Assembly (NCBI RefSeq): GCF_026242045.1
Contig: NZ_JAPJDO010000002.1
Coordinates: 248,001 to 312,000 of the forward strand
Source of the DNA: Mycobacterium pinniadriaticum
Lineage (GTDB): Bacteria; Actinomycetota; Actinomycetes; Mycobacteriales; Mycobacteriaceae
Direction of reading: 5' to 3'
DNA: 64,000 nucleotides
Position numbers and translations under genes: made by a program. The notes under the pieces were generated by a model that saw only the letters and a list, made by a program, of their open reading frames with translations, had not been told where the DNA came from and searched no databases. This document shows positions 43,254 through 51,848 of this stretch, in pieces. Numbering within the stretch: the stretch's first letter is position 1; each line of letters opens with the position of its first letter.

Positions 43254-43571
43254 CTATCCGATACCCACCGCGATCCCTGGATATGGCCCGCCATTGACGA
43301 ACTGCGACAAACATATCGCTCGTAACGTCCGGCTGCCGACACTGCAGTTGAGAATCGCGGTCTGGTCCGGTGCCGAGCCCAGGACGCGGGACGGGCGCGA
43401 CGGAATGGAGCAGTTATCGACGTAGGGATTGAACGGGGTGATGCCGTTGTAGCAGGGGGCGGACGGCACCGGACCGGGATCGGCCGATGCTACCGGGGCC
43501 GCGGAGAGGACAGCGGCCGCCAGTGCGGCGGCACCGAGGATCACCGGGCCTGCTTTACGGAGAGTGGTCAT
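43254..43571 (-). CDS. Small secreted protein with four cysteines
   Basis: 105 residues. Signal peptide MTTLRKAGPVILGAAALA with continuation to VASA, cleaved before DPGPV. The mature part of about 75 residues contains four Cys (PCYNG, DNCSIP, LNCSVG, ICLSQ), likely forming two disulfides, and a Gly/Pro-rich end. ATG 43571 follows a GGAGG site. A TATAGA element on the minus strand about 50 bp upstream may be its -10. No family is recognised; small Cys-rich exported proteins are common in mycobacteria. Confidence 0.75.
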   Translation of the reverse strand: MTTLRKAGPVILGAAALAAAVLSAAPVASADPGPVPSAPCYNGITPFNPYVDNCSIPSRPSRVLGSAPDQTAILNCSVGSRTLRAICLSQFVNGGPYPGIAVGIG

Positions 43572-44113
43572 TGCTGAGACCTCCTCGACAACGCTCTACG
43601 TTGAGCGCATCTATAACGTTACGCTTCGGATCCGCACACCGCCTCCATCCGGCATGACAGCCCCGCGCCGGTCGCGGCGAGACCGGGATTCCCCCGATCA
43701 CGCAGCTGAGGGTCATTGGCGTTCACCACGCGGAAGCGGAACCCAGATGAGTTGTTAGCGTGTCTCACAATCGATTCCACGTTCTCACGGTCGGTTGCAA
43801 GCACCGGCCGCAGGGAAATGAAGCAGTTTGTGAGACGGACCCTGGTGCAGCCGTCGTGAGACGCAGCGAAACTGCCCAGGTCAGGGACATGTACCGGGCC
43901 AGGCAAACGCGAAGACCTCCAGCATGTCGCCGCCACCGTGATGTGAAGCTCTGTCATGCCGCGGCGCCGAAGATCATTCCGTTCGCCCAGACGGCCCCGC
44001 TGATCTCGGTGTGGTTACTGTGGTCGGTGTGCTTCTACGACGTGCCGTTGTCTTTTGCGTCTGGACATCGCCGGCGGGCACCAGTTAGTTCGATTAGATA
44101 ACCGGGAGCGCAC
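43572..44113. other. Intergenic region, no gene seen
   Basis: About 540 bp between divergent genes. Short frames on both strands lack motifs or ribosome sites. It presumably holds the promoters of the secreted-protein gene and of the ligase gene. Confidence 0.35.
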
Positions 44114-45556
44114 ATGCGACGCACATTCCCGCGCCAACTTGCCAGAATTCGCACAACGGTTCGTGTGGTGGTGATCGCCTGGGAGGCCTGGCGTTTCCGG
44201 CGCGGTGACGACACGGCGATCGCGCGCCGCCAGCGGGTGCGGTTGCAGGCGCTGGTGCGGCATGCCCGAACGGCGTCACCGTACTATCGCCGCCTGTACC
44301 GAGACGTTGCACCGGGGCCGGTTTCGCTTGCGTCGCTGCCCGTCGTGTTCAAGCGCGAGCTGATGACGCACTTCGACGACTGGGTGACGGATCCGGACAT
44401 CACCATCGCGTCGCTGCGGCGTGACTTCCTGTCCGACCACTCGCTGCTGGGGGCCCGCTACCTGGGCCGCTACTTCGTCGCGACGACGTCGGGAACGAGC
44501 GGAGAGCCGGCCATCCTGATTCACGACGACGCGTACTCGGCGTTGTTCCTGTTCGTGGGCCGTCGCGGTGAGTGGCAGTTCATCGTTCGATGGAACTTTC
44601 TATGTGGGGTGCTGCGGCGCGGGCTGCGGGTGGCGGCACTGTTCGTCACCGGCGGGCACGTCGGAGCCTCCGCCGCCTGGGCGTTTGTCCGTCGCCGCAG
44701 CACCTTCATGGCCGACCGCGTGCGTGTGTTCTCGGTGCTGCGACCGCTGCCGGATCTGGTGCGCGAAATCAACGAGTTTCAGCCAACGGTCCTCGAGGGC
44801 TACCCCAGCGCCGTGGCGTTGCTGGCCAGCGAACAACGTGCTGGCCGGCTGATGATCCAGCCCCTACTGGCGATCACCACAGGCGAGCAGCTGACGGCCG
44901 CGCATCGCGGCGACATCGAGTCGGCGTTCGGCTGCCCGGTCGAGAACCGTTATGGTTCAGCTGAATTCCCGGGCTTGTCGACGCAATGCCATCACGGTCT
45001 GTTCCATGTCAACAGCGACTGGTACCTTCTCGAGCCGGTCGACGAGAACTACCAGCCCGTCGCACCGGGTGTTGTCTCCCACACTGTCTTGCTCACCGAC
45101 CTGGCCAACCGGGTGCAGCCGCTGATCCGCTATGACCTCGGCGACCGCGTGAAACTGGCCGCCACCCCGTGCGCGTGCGGTAATCGGCTGCCGGCAATCA
45201 CCGTCGAAGGCCGCACCAGCGACCTCCTCTCATTCGCGGGACCGGACGAAACAGCGGTTACGGTGCTGCCGCTGGCCCTCGTAGAGGTCATCGAGGAGAC
45301 CCCCGGTGTGCATCGGTGCCAGGCGATCCGGACCAGCGCGCGATCACTGAGGGTGCGACTGGAGATGTCGTCTGACGCCGACCCGGAGCAGATGTGGCGT
45401 GCGCTCGATGAGCGGTTGCAGGCGTTCTTCGCCAGCCTGGGGACCGCACCCATCGTGGTGGAACAAGCCGCCGAAGCGCCCGGCCCCGACCCGAGAACCG
45501 GCAAGTTCCACCAGGTATGGTCGGATCGCTCATCCTCACAGGGGCCTCCGGCGTAG
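44114..45556 (+). CDS. Phenylacetate-CoA-ligase-like AMP-forming enzyme (CapK/PaaK type)
   Basis: 480 residues of the short adenylate-forming family that includes PaaK and CapK. The nucleotide-binding loop is ATTSGTSGEPAIL (near 135); ENRYGSAEFPGLS and LIRYDLGDRVKL are the A5/A7-type motifs, with a CACGNRLPAI pair of cysteines between. The C-terminal ligase domain (VEVIEETPGVHRCQ) has the expected fold but the end is Ser/Pro-rich. ATG 44114 with GGGAG upstream. The acid substrate is unknown and there is no partner gene cluster. It converges on the DASS transporter gene across a hairpin. Confidence 0.8.
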   Translation: MRRTFPRQLARIRTTVRVVVIAWEAWRFRRGDDTAIARRQRVRLQALVRHARTASPYYRRLYRDVAPGPVSLASLPVVFKRELMTHFDDWVTDPDITIASLRRDFLSDHSLLGARYLGRYFVATTSGTSGEPAILIHDDAYSALFLFVGRRGEWQFIVRWNFLCGVLRRGLRVAALFVTGGHVGASAAWAFVRRRSTFMADRVRVFSVLRPLPDLVREINEFQPTVLEGYPSAVALLASEQRAGRLMIQPLLAITTGEQLTAAHRGDIESAFGCPVENRYGSAEFPGLSTQCHHGLFHVNSDWYLLEPVDENYQPVAPGVVSHTVLLTDLANRVQPLIRYDLGDRVKLAATPCACGNRLPAITVEGRTSDLLSFAGPDETAVTVLPLALVEVIEETPGVHRCQAIRTSARSLRVRLEMSSDADPEQMWRALDERLQAFFASLGTAPIVVEQAAEAPGPDPRTGKFHQVWSDRSSSQGPPA

Positions 45557-45563
45557 GCGATCT

Positions 45564-45597
45564 GCCCGCTCGGTGGCCGCAGAGGTTCGCAGCGGGC
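45564..45597. terminator. Hairpin between convergent ligase and transporter genes
   Basis: GCCCGCT (45564-45570) and AGCGGGC (45591-45597) form a perfect 7-bp stem placed between the two stop codons, fitting a bidirectional terminator. Confidence 0.5.
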
Positions 45598-45598
45598 T

Positions 45599-47179
45599 TC
45601 AGGTCGCGATGTTGAAGACCCACACCGCAAGCGTGGTGGTGGCCACACTGATCAGCAGGATCGACGCCAGATTCAGCCAGATCCCACCTTTGACCATGTT
45701 ACCGATGTTGACATAGCCGGTGCCGAAGACGATGGCGTTGGGCGGAGTGGCCACCGGAAGCATGAACGCCGCCGTCGCCGCGAGGGCGACGGGGATCGTC
45801 AGCAACAAAGGATCTTGGCCGATGCCCACCGCGGCGCCGCCGATCACCGGCAGGAACGTTGCCGCGGTGGCGGTGTTGCTCGTCACCTCGGTCAAGAAGA
45901 CCACCGCGGTCGTGATCACCCCCACCAGCAGCACAACGGGCAGCCCCTTCAGGCTCTGCGCCTGCAAGCCGATCCACGCGGTGAGTCCCGAGGAGCTGAA
46001 CTGAGCGGACAGCGCCAGACCACCCCCGAACAGCAGCAGGACAGCCCACGGGAGTCGTACCGCAGTGGCCCAGTCGAGCAGCCGCTCGCCCATCATCGAC
46101 CCGGCCGGCAGAACAAAGAGCAGCAGCGCGGCACAGACGGCGATGCCGGCGTCGGAGACCGGAGGCTTATCCCACACCAGCGGGAACGATATCCAGCTGA
46201 CCGCGGCGAGGACGAAGACCACGGTCACGCGCCGCTCACCGCTGGAGGTGGCTCCGAGTTTGTCCAGCTCGGTGTCGAATAGCTGCTTGCCGCCGGGGAT
46301 CTCGTCGATCTCCGGCTTGAACATCAACTTGGCCAGCAGCAGCCAGATGACTACCAGCAGGACCGCGGCGAGCGGAAGACCCAGCAGCATCCACTGGCCG
46401 AAGCCGATGGTGATGTTCTGCTCATCCTGCAGGTAGCCCACCAGCAACACATTCGGCGGGGTGCCGATGATCGTCGCGAGGGAGCCGGCCGAGGCCGCAT
46501 AAGCAATGCCCAACATCAGAGCCGTGCCGAAGTTCGATTTCTTCACCTGCTGCTCGACTGCGTCCGTGCCGCCCTCGCCCTCCGCAGAGACCGTGCCGGC
46601 CAGCATCAGGACCGAGACGCCGATCGGCACCATCATCACCGCGGTGGCGGTGTTGGAGACCCACATACTCAGGAACCCGGTTGCGAGCATGAAACCGGCG
46701 ATCACCCGGGTGGCGCTGGTGCCCATCGCCCGCACGGTCAACAACGCGATACGCCGGTGCAGGTTCCAGCGCTGCATCGCCAGGGCGAGCAGGAATCCGC
46801 CCATGAACAGGAAGATCACATCGCTGCCGTAGTAGGCGCCGACACCGGAGACGCTCATGTCGTCTACGAGCACCGGAAAGGCGACCAGCGGCACCAAGGC
46901 GGTGGCCGGGATCGGGATCGCTTCGGTCATCCACCACATGCCCATCAGGACCGCGATGCCGGCGGTCACCTTGGCCGCGTGGGACAGGTCGGCGGGCAGC
47001 AGCAGGTAGACCAGCACCGCAAGCAGCAGACCGCCGCCGAAGCCGATCCAGCGTCGAACGGAGGTCGACTTCTTCTCGGCCGTGTGTTCCCCCGCCGACC
47101 GTTCGTCGACCTCGGCACCATCGTTCGGGTCGAGGTCGGTTCGTTCGAGATCTCGGCGAGCGCCGTGGTCACCGAGCAT
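45599..47179 (-). CDS. SLC13/DASS-family sodium:dicarboxylate symporter
   Basis: 526 residues with about 12 hydrophobic segments. The two family SNT motifs that bind sodium and carboxylate are present in inverted-repeat halves: FLSMWVSNTATAVMMVPIGV and FLTEVTSNTATAATFLPVI. TEAIPIPATALVPLVAFPV and LPVATPPNAIVFGTGYV are further signatures. The N-terminus of about 45 residues is charged and cytosolic. It imports C4-dicarboxylates or citrate. ATG 47179; alternative nearby starts cannot be excluded. Transcribed alone, convergent with the ligase gene. Confidence 0.92.
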   Translation of the reverse strand: MLGDHGARRDLERTDLDPNDGAEVDERSAGEHTAEKKSTSVRRWIGFGGGLLLAVLVYLLLPADLSHAAKVTAGIAVLMGMWWMTEAIPIPATALVPLVAFPVLVDDMSVSGVGAYYGSDVIFLFMGGFLLALAMQRWNLHRRIALLTVRAMGTSATRVIAGFMLATGFLSMWVSNTATAVMMVPIGVSVLMLAGTVSAEGEGGTDAVEQQVKKSNFGTALMLGIAYAASAGSLATIIGTPPNVLLVGYLQDEQNITIGFGQWMLLGLPLAAVLLVVIWLLLAKLMFKPEIDEIPGGKQLFDTELDKLGATSSGERRVTVVFVLAAVSWISFPLVWDKPPVSDAGIAVCAALLLFVLPAGSMMGERLLDWATAVRLPWAVLLLFGGGLALSAQFSSSGLTAWIGLQAQSLKGLPVVLLVGVITTAVVFLTEVTSNTATAATFLPVIGGAAVGIGQDPLLLTIPVALAATAAFMLPVATPPNAIVFGTGYVNIGNMVKGGIWLNLASILLISVATTTLAVWVFNIAT

Positions 47180-47289
47180 CGGTTACTCCCGAGAGGGTCG
47201 CGGCCCGTCGTCCTCCTTGAGGCCTTGTGTCGTGGTGAACACCACCATATGTCTGCGCCCGTGGGGAGGTGGAAACCGCACTCCTGCCC

Positions 47290-47972
47290 TCACGGATGCA
47301 GATTCCACTGGCCGCAATCCTGGGCCAGGACGTCGTTGACGTCGACGCGGATGCCGCCGACCACGGGCCCCGGATTCGAGGCGGTGTCGATGATGCGCTG
47401 GTAGAGAACCGCGGCGGGGTAGATCTGACCGCGAGACCAGGACCGGGTCTGCCATGCACACACGTGCCCGGGTGCGCGTGACCGACCGATGACACCGTCG
47501 GCGGCGGCCCACTGGCAGGGGTTGATGCCGGCGTAGATACCGGTGCGTTGCACGCCAATCACCGAGTTGATTCCGCGAAACCACGGCAGCGCCAGGTTGT
47601 TCCAGGTGGTGCGGTCGATATCGTCGTCGACACTGAAAAAGATCGGTGCGCTGCGGCCGCCGCCTGCCGCGGTGTGCAGGTGCCAGGCGGTCCGCGCGTC
47701 GGATACGCCACCGGCGAAGCCGCGGGTGAAGTCCGACGGCGCCGTCCCGCCCGGTTTTCCGTACTGGTAGTTGCTGACGATCACCAATCCGGCGGCGGTC
47801 AGGGACTGGGCGTAGGGCAGGGTGATCGGCTGGCGCCGAAACTCGATCCGGGCCGCGACGTCGATACGTAGTTGATCACCCCGGAGTGGCCAGCAGCCCG
47901 GATGTGTTGGGCGGGGATCTGTCGCATGGCGTAGTCGATCAGCGTTGGAGCGGCGGCCGAGGCTGTGGGCAT
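47290..47972 (-). pseudogene. Frameshifted DUF1906 (Rv2525c-type glycoside-hydrolase-like) gene
   Basis: The C-terminal part reads QPITLPYAQSLTAAGLVIVS, PIFFSVDDDIDRTTWNNLAL, GVQRTGIYAGINPCQWAAAD and GIRVDVNDVLAQDCGQW, all DUF1906. The matching N-terminal part is in another frame: ATG 47972, then APTLIDYAMRQIPAQHIRAA and GHSGVINYVSTSRPGSSFGA. The two join at about 47,830 if one base is restored, giving about 228 residues. A frame running to 48093 upstream is not protein-like. Family members are secreted by Tat and may act on the cell wall. Either a real frameshift or a sequencing error. Confidence 0.75.
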
Positions 47973-48175
47973 GCCGACGCCTGCAGGTGTCGAACGTCGC
48001 CGCGAACTGGTGGCCGCAGCTGGGAGTGGCCGGCATCGGGCTGTGGGCCGAAAACGTCATGAACCATGCCAACGACTTGGTCATCGAGCCCACATGCCGC
48101 GCATGGTTGGGCGTGAAGCGAACGTGAGGCGGTGCTCAACTGAACCGCGAACACCCCTGCACGAGGGGAATGGCA

Positions 48176-48781
48176 TCACCGCCCCGCAACCGGTGTCGTG
48201 CGTCGTTGCCGCCGCCTGTCGTACATGTCTTGATCGGCGTGGTCGAGAACGGCGTCGATGGAGCGCCCGTCGCCCGGTCGGTGGGCTGCGCATCCGATCG
48301 TCAAGCCGACCGAGATGTGCGCATCGCCGCCCAGCATGACCGGTTTGTTGTCCAGATCGTCGGTGATCCGGTCGGCCAGGCCGGCCAACTCCGTGTCGTC
48401 GAGGGCGTCGGTGATCACCAGGAACTCGTCACCGCCCCATCGGACGACCATGCCTTGGTCTCCGACGGCCGCGCGCGGGCGGCAGGCCACCTCCACCAAT
48501 AGCCGATCACCGGCCCGGTGACCGCGTCGGTCGTTGACCGCTTTGAACCGTTCGATGTCGCAGAACAGAACGCAATAACCGGCTCCGCTGGCTTCGAGTT
48601 GTTCGAGGCGGTTCCATCCGGCCGACCGGTTGGCGAGCCCCGTGAGCGGGTCGGTGGCCGCTTGACGGGCCAGATCGACCTCACGGATGCGGTCGGCGGT
48701 CACATCGACGATCTGTGATACGAAGTAGCGCGGCCGATTTCGCGAGGCGTGCACGATCACGACGGTCAGTGCGCCCCACAC
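48176..48781 (-). pseudogene. Truncated GGDEF-domain gene, partial copy of the 56.3-58.4 kb gene
   Basis: 201 codons encode the end of a PAS linker and a whole GGDEF domain (ATDPLTGLANRSAGWNRLEQL, VLFCDIERFKAVND, RWGGDEFLVI, HADQDMY). It is strikingly similar to the C-terminus of the GAF-EAL-PAS-GGDEF protein encoded at 56306-58429, and homology continues upstream of the GTG (YIAADGHIVWG). Further up, the frame breaks and another frame encodes a hydrophobic stretch (VMAAAVVVVAGKAFVAWL), perhaps the remains of a membrane sensor. The GGDEF active-site motif is intact, but the gene lacks a normal start and sensor domain. Whether a product is made is unclear. Confidence 0.65.
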
Positions 48782-48971
48782 GATGTGCCCGTCCGCGGCG
48801 ATGTATGCACCCGCAGACGAACTGCGCCACGCTCAACACGATGACGTCGGTGGTCAGCCACGCCACAAAGGCCTTTCCGGCCACGACCACGACAGCGGCG
48901 GCCATCACCCCGTGCCGCCGAACCGCTTGGGGAGTCTGGTCCGGCCGGTGGCGCCGACCTCGTACCGATGC

Positions 48972-49931
48972 TCAGACCGTCATCTCGAGGATCCTGTCGC
49001 CTTGCACGTTTCCCTCGAAATAGCCCAGGCCGTAATCGCCCTTGATCGTGGTGCGGTGCATGTACCGGGCTTCGTTCGGATCGTGACCGGTGACGGCGTG
49101 CAGCATCCGCAGGTTGTCCCAGATCACCATGTCGGTGGGCCGCCACGTGTGGAAGTAGGGCTTGATCGCAGCCAGCATCGCCTTGCACACCGCTTCGAGG
49201 AGCTGGTCTCCGTCGGCGGTTTCGTCACCCTCGAGACCCTCTGCCATCCACGGAGAGATGTGCAGTACCTTCTCGCCGCTGCGGCGGGTCCACACCGCAG
49301 GATGGACGGCACGCGGGAGGTTCTTCTTGCCGAAGTCGATCGTCTCTTGCAGGCGCAGATGGGGCTGAACCTCGCGGAATCCGTCGGTCAGGCCAAAGCG
49401 CATGTCCCGGAAGCGCAGATTCAAGCTGTACAGGACGTTGCGGTCCTCGATCTGCTGTCGCAGTGCCGGCGACAGCGCCTGGTAAAGCTCGATACCGTCG
49501 GCGAATCCGGTCTGGCCGCCCTCGCTGACGCCGGTCACGCAGCGCAGCACACCCGCGTAGTTGAGTTCGTTGTTGTAGCAATGGTCGAAGTGCCAGGGCA
49601 GCCACGACGTGACCTCCTTGCCGTCGACCATGACGATGTTGCCCTCACGCGGTGCCTGGCCGATCTCGACGACGCCCGGATGCAGGGCGCCGTTGGCGCG
49701 CGGCACGGACGGAACCGGATGGTCCTTGAGCGGACCGAACACCTTGCTGATCTCGACTTGTAGTTCGGGGTCGGGTTCGACGTCCTCGAACAGGATCATC
49801 CCGCGCTCGTCGAAGACGCGGCGGAGCCGGTCGCGGAGGTGTTCGTCTTCCAGCGCTGCGTGCGTGACGCCGCTGACCCGCGCGCCGAACGAAAGGTCTT
49901 CCCGCAGGGGTCTGAAGTGGGCGGACGACAT
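48972..49931 (-). CDS. TauD/TfdA-family Fe(II)/2-oxoglutarate dioxygenase
   Basis: 319 residues. Iron ligands H114 and D116 in LPWHFDH, and distal His278 in WDNLRMLHAVTGHDPNEARYM; Arg293 (MHRTTI) is placed to bind 2-oxoglutarate. The double-stranded beta-helix core is typical of TauD/TfdA. It may hydroxylate and thus cleave a small sulfonate, aryloxyacid or similar compound. ATG 49931. It is divergent from an IclR regulator gene 95 bp away with a palindrome in between, so it is probably IclR-controlled. Single-gene unit; the substrate cannot be deduced. Confidence 0.92.
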   Translation of the reverse strand: MSSAHFRPLREDLSFGARVSGVTHAALEDEHLRDRLRRVFDERGMILFEDVEPDPELQVEISKVFGPLKDHPVPSVPRANGALHPGVVEIGQAPREGNIVMVDGKEVTSWLPWHFDHCYNNELNYAGVLRCVTGVSEGGQTGFADGIELYQALSPALRQQIEDRNVLYSLNLRFRDMRFGLTDGFREVQPHLRLQETIDFGKKNLPRAVHPAVWTRRSGEKVLHISPWMAEGLEGDETADGDQLLEAVCKAMLAAIKPYFHTWRPTDMVIWDNLRMLHAVTGHDPNEARYMHRTTIKGDYGLGYFEGNVQGDRILEMTV

Positions 49932-49978
49932 GGTGTTTGGTTTCCCTTCGCGCCGAGGTCGTTGCTAACATGTCATTA

Positions 49979-49997
49979 AGTGATACAGTGAATCACT
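49979..49997. promoter_or_regulatory. Palindrome between TauD and IclR genes
   Basis: AGTGAT-ACAGTGA-ATCACT, 6-bp arms, inside an A/T-rich 95-bp divergent intergenic region. It is the best candidate operator for the IclR protein controlling both genes. Confidence 0.45.
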
Positions 49998-50026
49998 AAC
50001 TAACACAGACTGTAACGAGGTGCCGA

Positions 50027-50776
50027 TTGGCCGTCAAGGGCAGTTCGACGGGTGCGCGCGTTCTCACCGTGTTCGAGGCGGTGGCCGCCCATCAGCCGGT
50101 GGGTGTCGCGGCCTTGTCGCGGATGCTGGGCATGGACAAGAGCGCGGTGCAGCGCTCGCTGGTGACGCTGTCTGAGCAGGGGTGGATTCAGCCGCGCGAG
50201 GACCAGATGACGCGGTGGGAACCCACCGCGCGCGTCCAGCACATCGCCCACAGCGCACGCGCCAAGTCCGACCTGCGCCAGAGCATCCAGCAGGTGCTGG
50301 AACAGCTGGCGGTGCAGACCGGTGAGACGGCGATTTTCAACGAGCCGGACGGCCCGCGCCTGGTGGTATCCCAGGTGGCGGAGAGTCAACAGCCGCTGCG
50401 CATGGTGCCGCGCATCGGGACCCCCGTCCCCGCGCGCGAGAGCGCCACCGGGCGCATCCTGCTTCCCTTCCTCAGCGACGAGCGGCAAGCCGAACTGCTC
50501 GGTGGGCCGCCCGATGCGGCGCTGGCTGCTCTGCTGGACGCGTGCCGCGCCCAGGGCTATGCCGCCAGCGGCGACGTGAACGCTCCCAGCATGACCATCG
50601 CCGCGCCGGTATTCGAGGTGGACGGCCGTCCCATCGGGGTGGTCGCGATCAGCGGTCCGGCCGAGCGGATGCAGCCCGACAGCCACTCGCGACTGGCCGC
50701 ACTGGTTTGTCGGGCTGCCAACTCGCTGTCGCGCGGCGCCCCGAGTTCAGTATCGACCCGAGATGTGACGAGCTAG
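50027..50776 (+). CDS. IclR-family transcriptional regulator
   Basis: 249 residues. N-terminal winged helix (ARVLTVFEAVAAHQPVGVAALSRMLGMDKSAVQRSLVTLSEQGWI) and C-terminal IclR effector domain (GETAIFNEPDG, PARESATGRILLPFL, APVFEVDGRPIGVVAISGP). TTG 50027 is the start: GAGG lies 7 nt upstream and the N-terminus is normal. Divergent from the TauD-type dioxygenase, which it likely regulates in response to that enzyme's substrate. Confidence 0.92.
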   Translation: MAVKGSSTGARVLTVFEAVAAHQPVGVAALSRMLGMDKSAVQRSLVTLSEQGWIQPREDQMTRWEPTARVQHIAHSARAKSDLRQSIQQVLEQLAVQTGETAIFNEPDGPRLVVSQVAESQQPLRMVPRIGTPVPARESATGRILLPFLSDERQAELLGGPPDAALAALLDACRAQGYAASGDVNAPSMTIAAPVFEVDGRPIGVVAISGPAERMQPDSHSRLAALVCRAANSLSRGAPSSVSTRDVTS

Positions 50777-50902
50777 CCGCGCGCTCGCGGACCCCACGGT
50801 TGGACAACCTCCGCGCCGTTTCGTAACCTTTCCGTGACCTGAGGCACATGGGTCGGCATGTTCGACGAAGACGACGTCGGCGGCAGTTAAGGATGCGCAC
50901 TC

Positions 50903-51844
50903 GTGAAGTTGCACCGGCCTATCGCGCCGAAATTCGGTCCGAGCAGGACAGCGGCGGCAGCCGCGATAGTGACGGCGCTCTGTGTGGTGTCCGCCGGGTT
51001 TGCGTACGCCGAGCCGGAAGTGGACGAGCTGGCCAAGCTGAACGAGCTGACCAGGCAGGCCGAGGAGCTGATCGAAACCGCCCAGTCCGTCCAGCTAGAC
51101 CTCGACACGAAGTTGCAGCTGCAGAGTGACGCGGAGCGCAGGCACGCCGAGGACCTGGCGGTGCTCGAAGCCACCAACGCGCAGCTGGCCGACTATCAGG
51201 GGACCGTCGACAAGGCCGCGGCCGCGTTCTATGCCGGCGGGCGCACCGATAGCGTGAGTGCGTTCTTCACGGCCGCCTCGCCCCAGCGCCTGATTGACGA
51301 GTTGGCCTTCCAGCGGACGATCACCGACCAGATGTCCGAGCAGTTGCGGGACTTCCGCGACTCCCAGCGGCAGGCCGATACCGCCGCGGCGGCCTCGGCC
51401 GAATCGGCGGCCGCCGCCAAAGAGGCCGCCGACGCTGCGGCAGTCGTGCGTAGCGATCTGGAGACCAAGCAAGCGGAGGTCGAGGGCCAGGTCCGATTGG
51501 TCCGGGCGACCTATTACGCGCTGCCGGCCGCTCAGCAGGCTCTGTTGGGACCGGGTGGTGCGATCCCCACGGTCGGGATGGGCGGTCTGGTTCCCAACGC
51601 GCGAACGCTGGCGGCGTACATCATTGCCACCTTCCCCGGTGTGCAGTCCATCGGCGGTGTACGCGCTGATTCGCTTCCCGATCACCCCAGTGGCCACGCC
51701 CTGGACATCATGATCGGCTCGGATATGGCATTGGGTGACGCGATCAATGCCGACATCCAGAGTCAGTCGGATCGCTTCGGGGTGTCGTACACGATGTGGC
51801 GAGTGGCCAACCACTTCAACCACGTCCACATCACGGTCTTCTGA
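50903..51844 (+). CDS. Secreted coiled-coil cell-wall protein with ARB_07466-type C-terminal domain
   Basis: 313 residues. A signal peptide (basic start, then AAAAAIVTALCVVSAGFAYA, cleaved before EPEVDE) is followed by a long coiled coil (about 40-200; LNELTRQAEELIETAQSVQL, RDSQRQADTAAAASAESAAA) like the N-terminal half of RipC/PcsB proteins. The C-terminal domain (from about 228: LAAYIIATFPGVQSIGGVRA, LPDHPSGHALDIMIG, VANHFNHVHITVF) resembles D-Ala-D-Ala-carboxypeptidase-like/ARB_07466 domains with HxxxxxxD and HxH metal-type residues. Probably a peptidoglycan-active or peptidoglycan-regulating exported protein. GTG 50903. Confidence 0.85.
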   Translation: MKLHRPIAPKFGPSRTAAAAAIVTALCVVSAGFAYAEPEVDELAKLNELTRQAEELIETAQSVQLDLDTKLQLQSDAERRHAEDLAVLEATNAQLADYQGTVDKAAAAFYAGGRTDSVSAFFTAASPQRLIDELAFQRTITDQMSEQLRDFRDSQRQADTAAAASAESAAAAKEAADAAAVVRSDLETKQAEVEGQVRLVRATYYALPAAQQALLGPGGAIPTVGMGGLVPNARTLAAYIIATFPGVQSIGGVRADSLPDHPSGHALDIMIGSDMALGDAINADIQSQSDRFGVSYTMWRVANHFNHVHITVF

Positions 51845-51848
51845 CCGC

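Noticed and set aside
43760..44101. 113-residue plus-strand frame before the ligase gene
   Set aside because: No ribosome site, no coherent hydrophobic or domain pattern, and a His/Arg/Pro-rich random composition.
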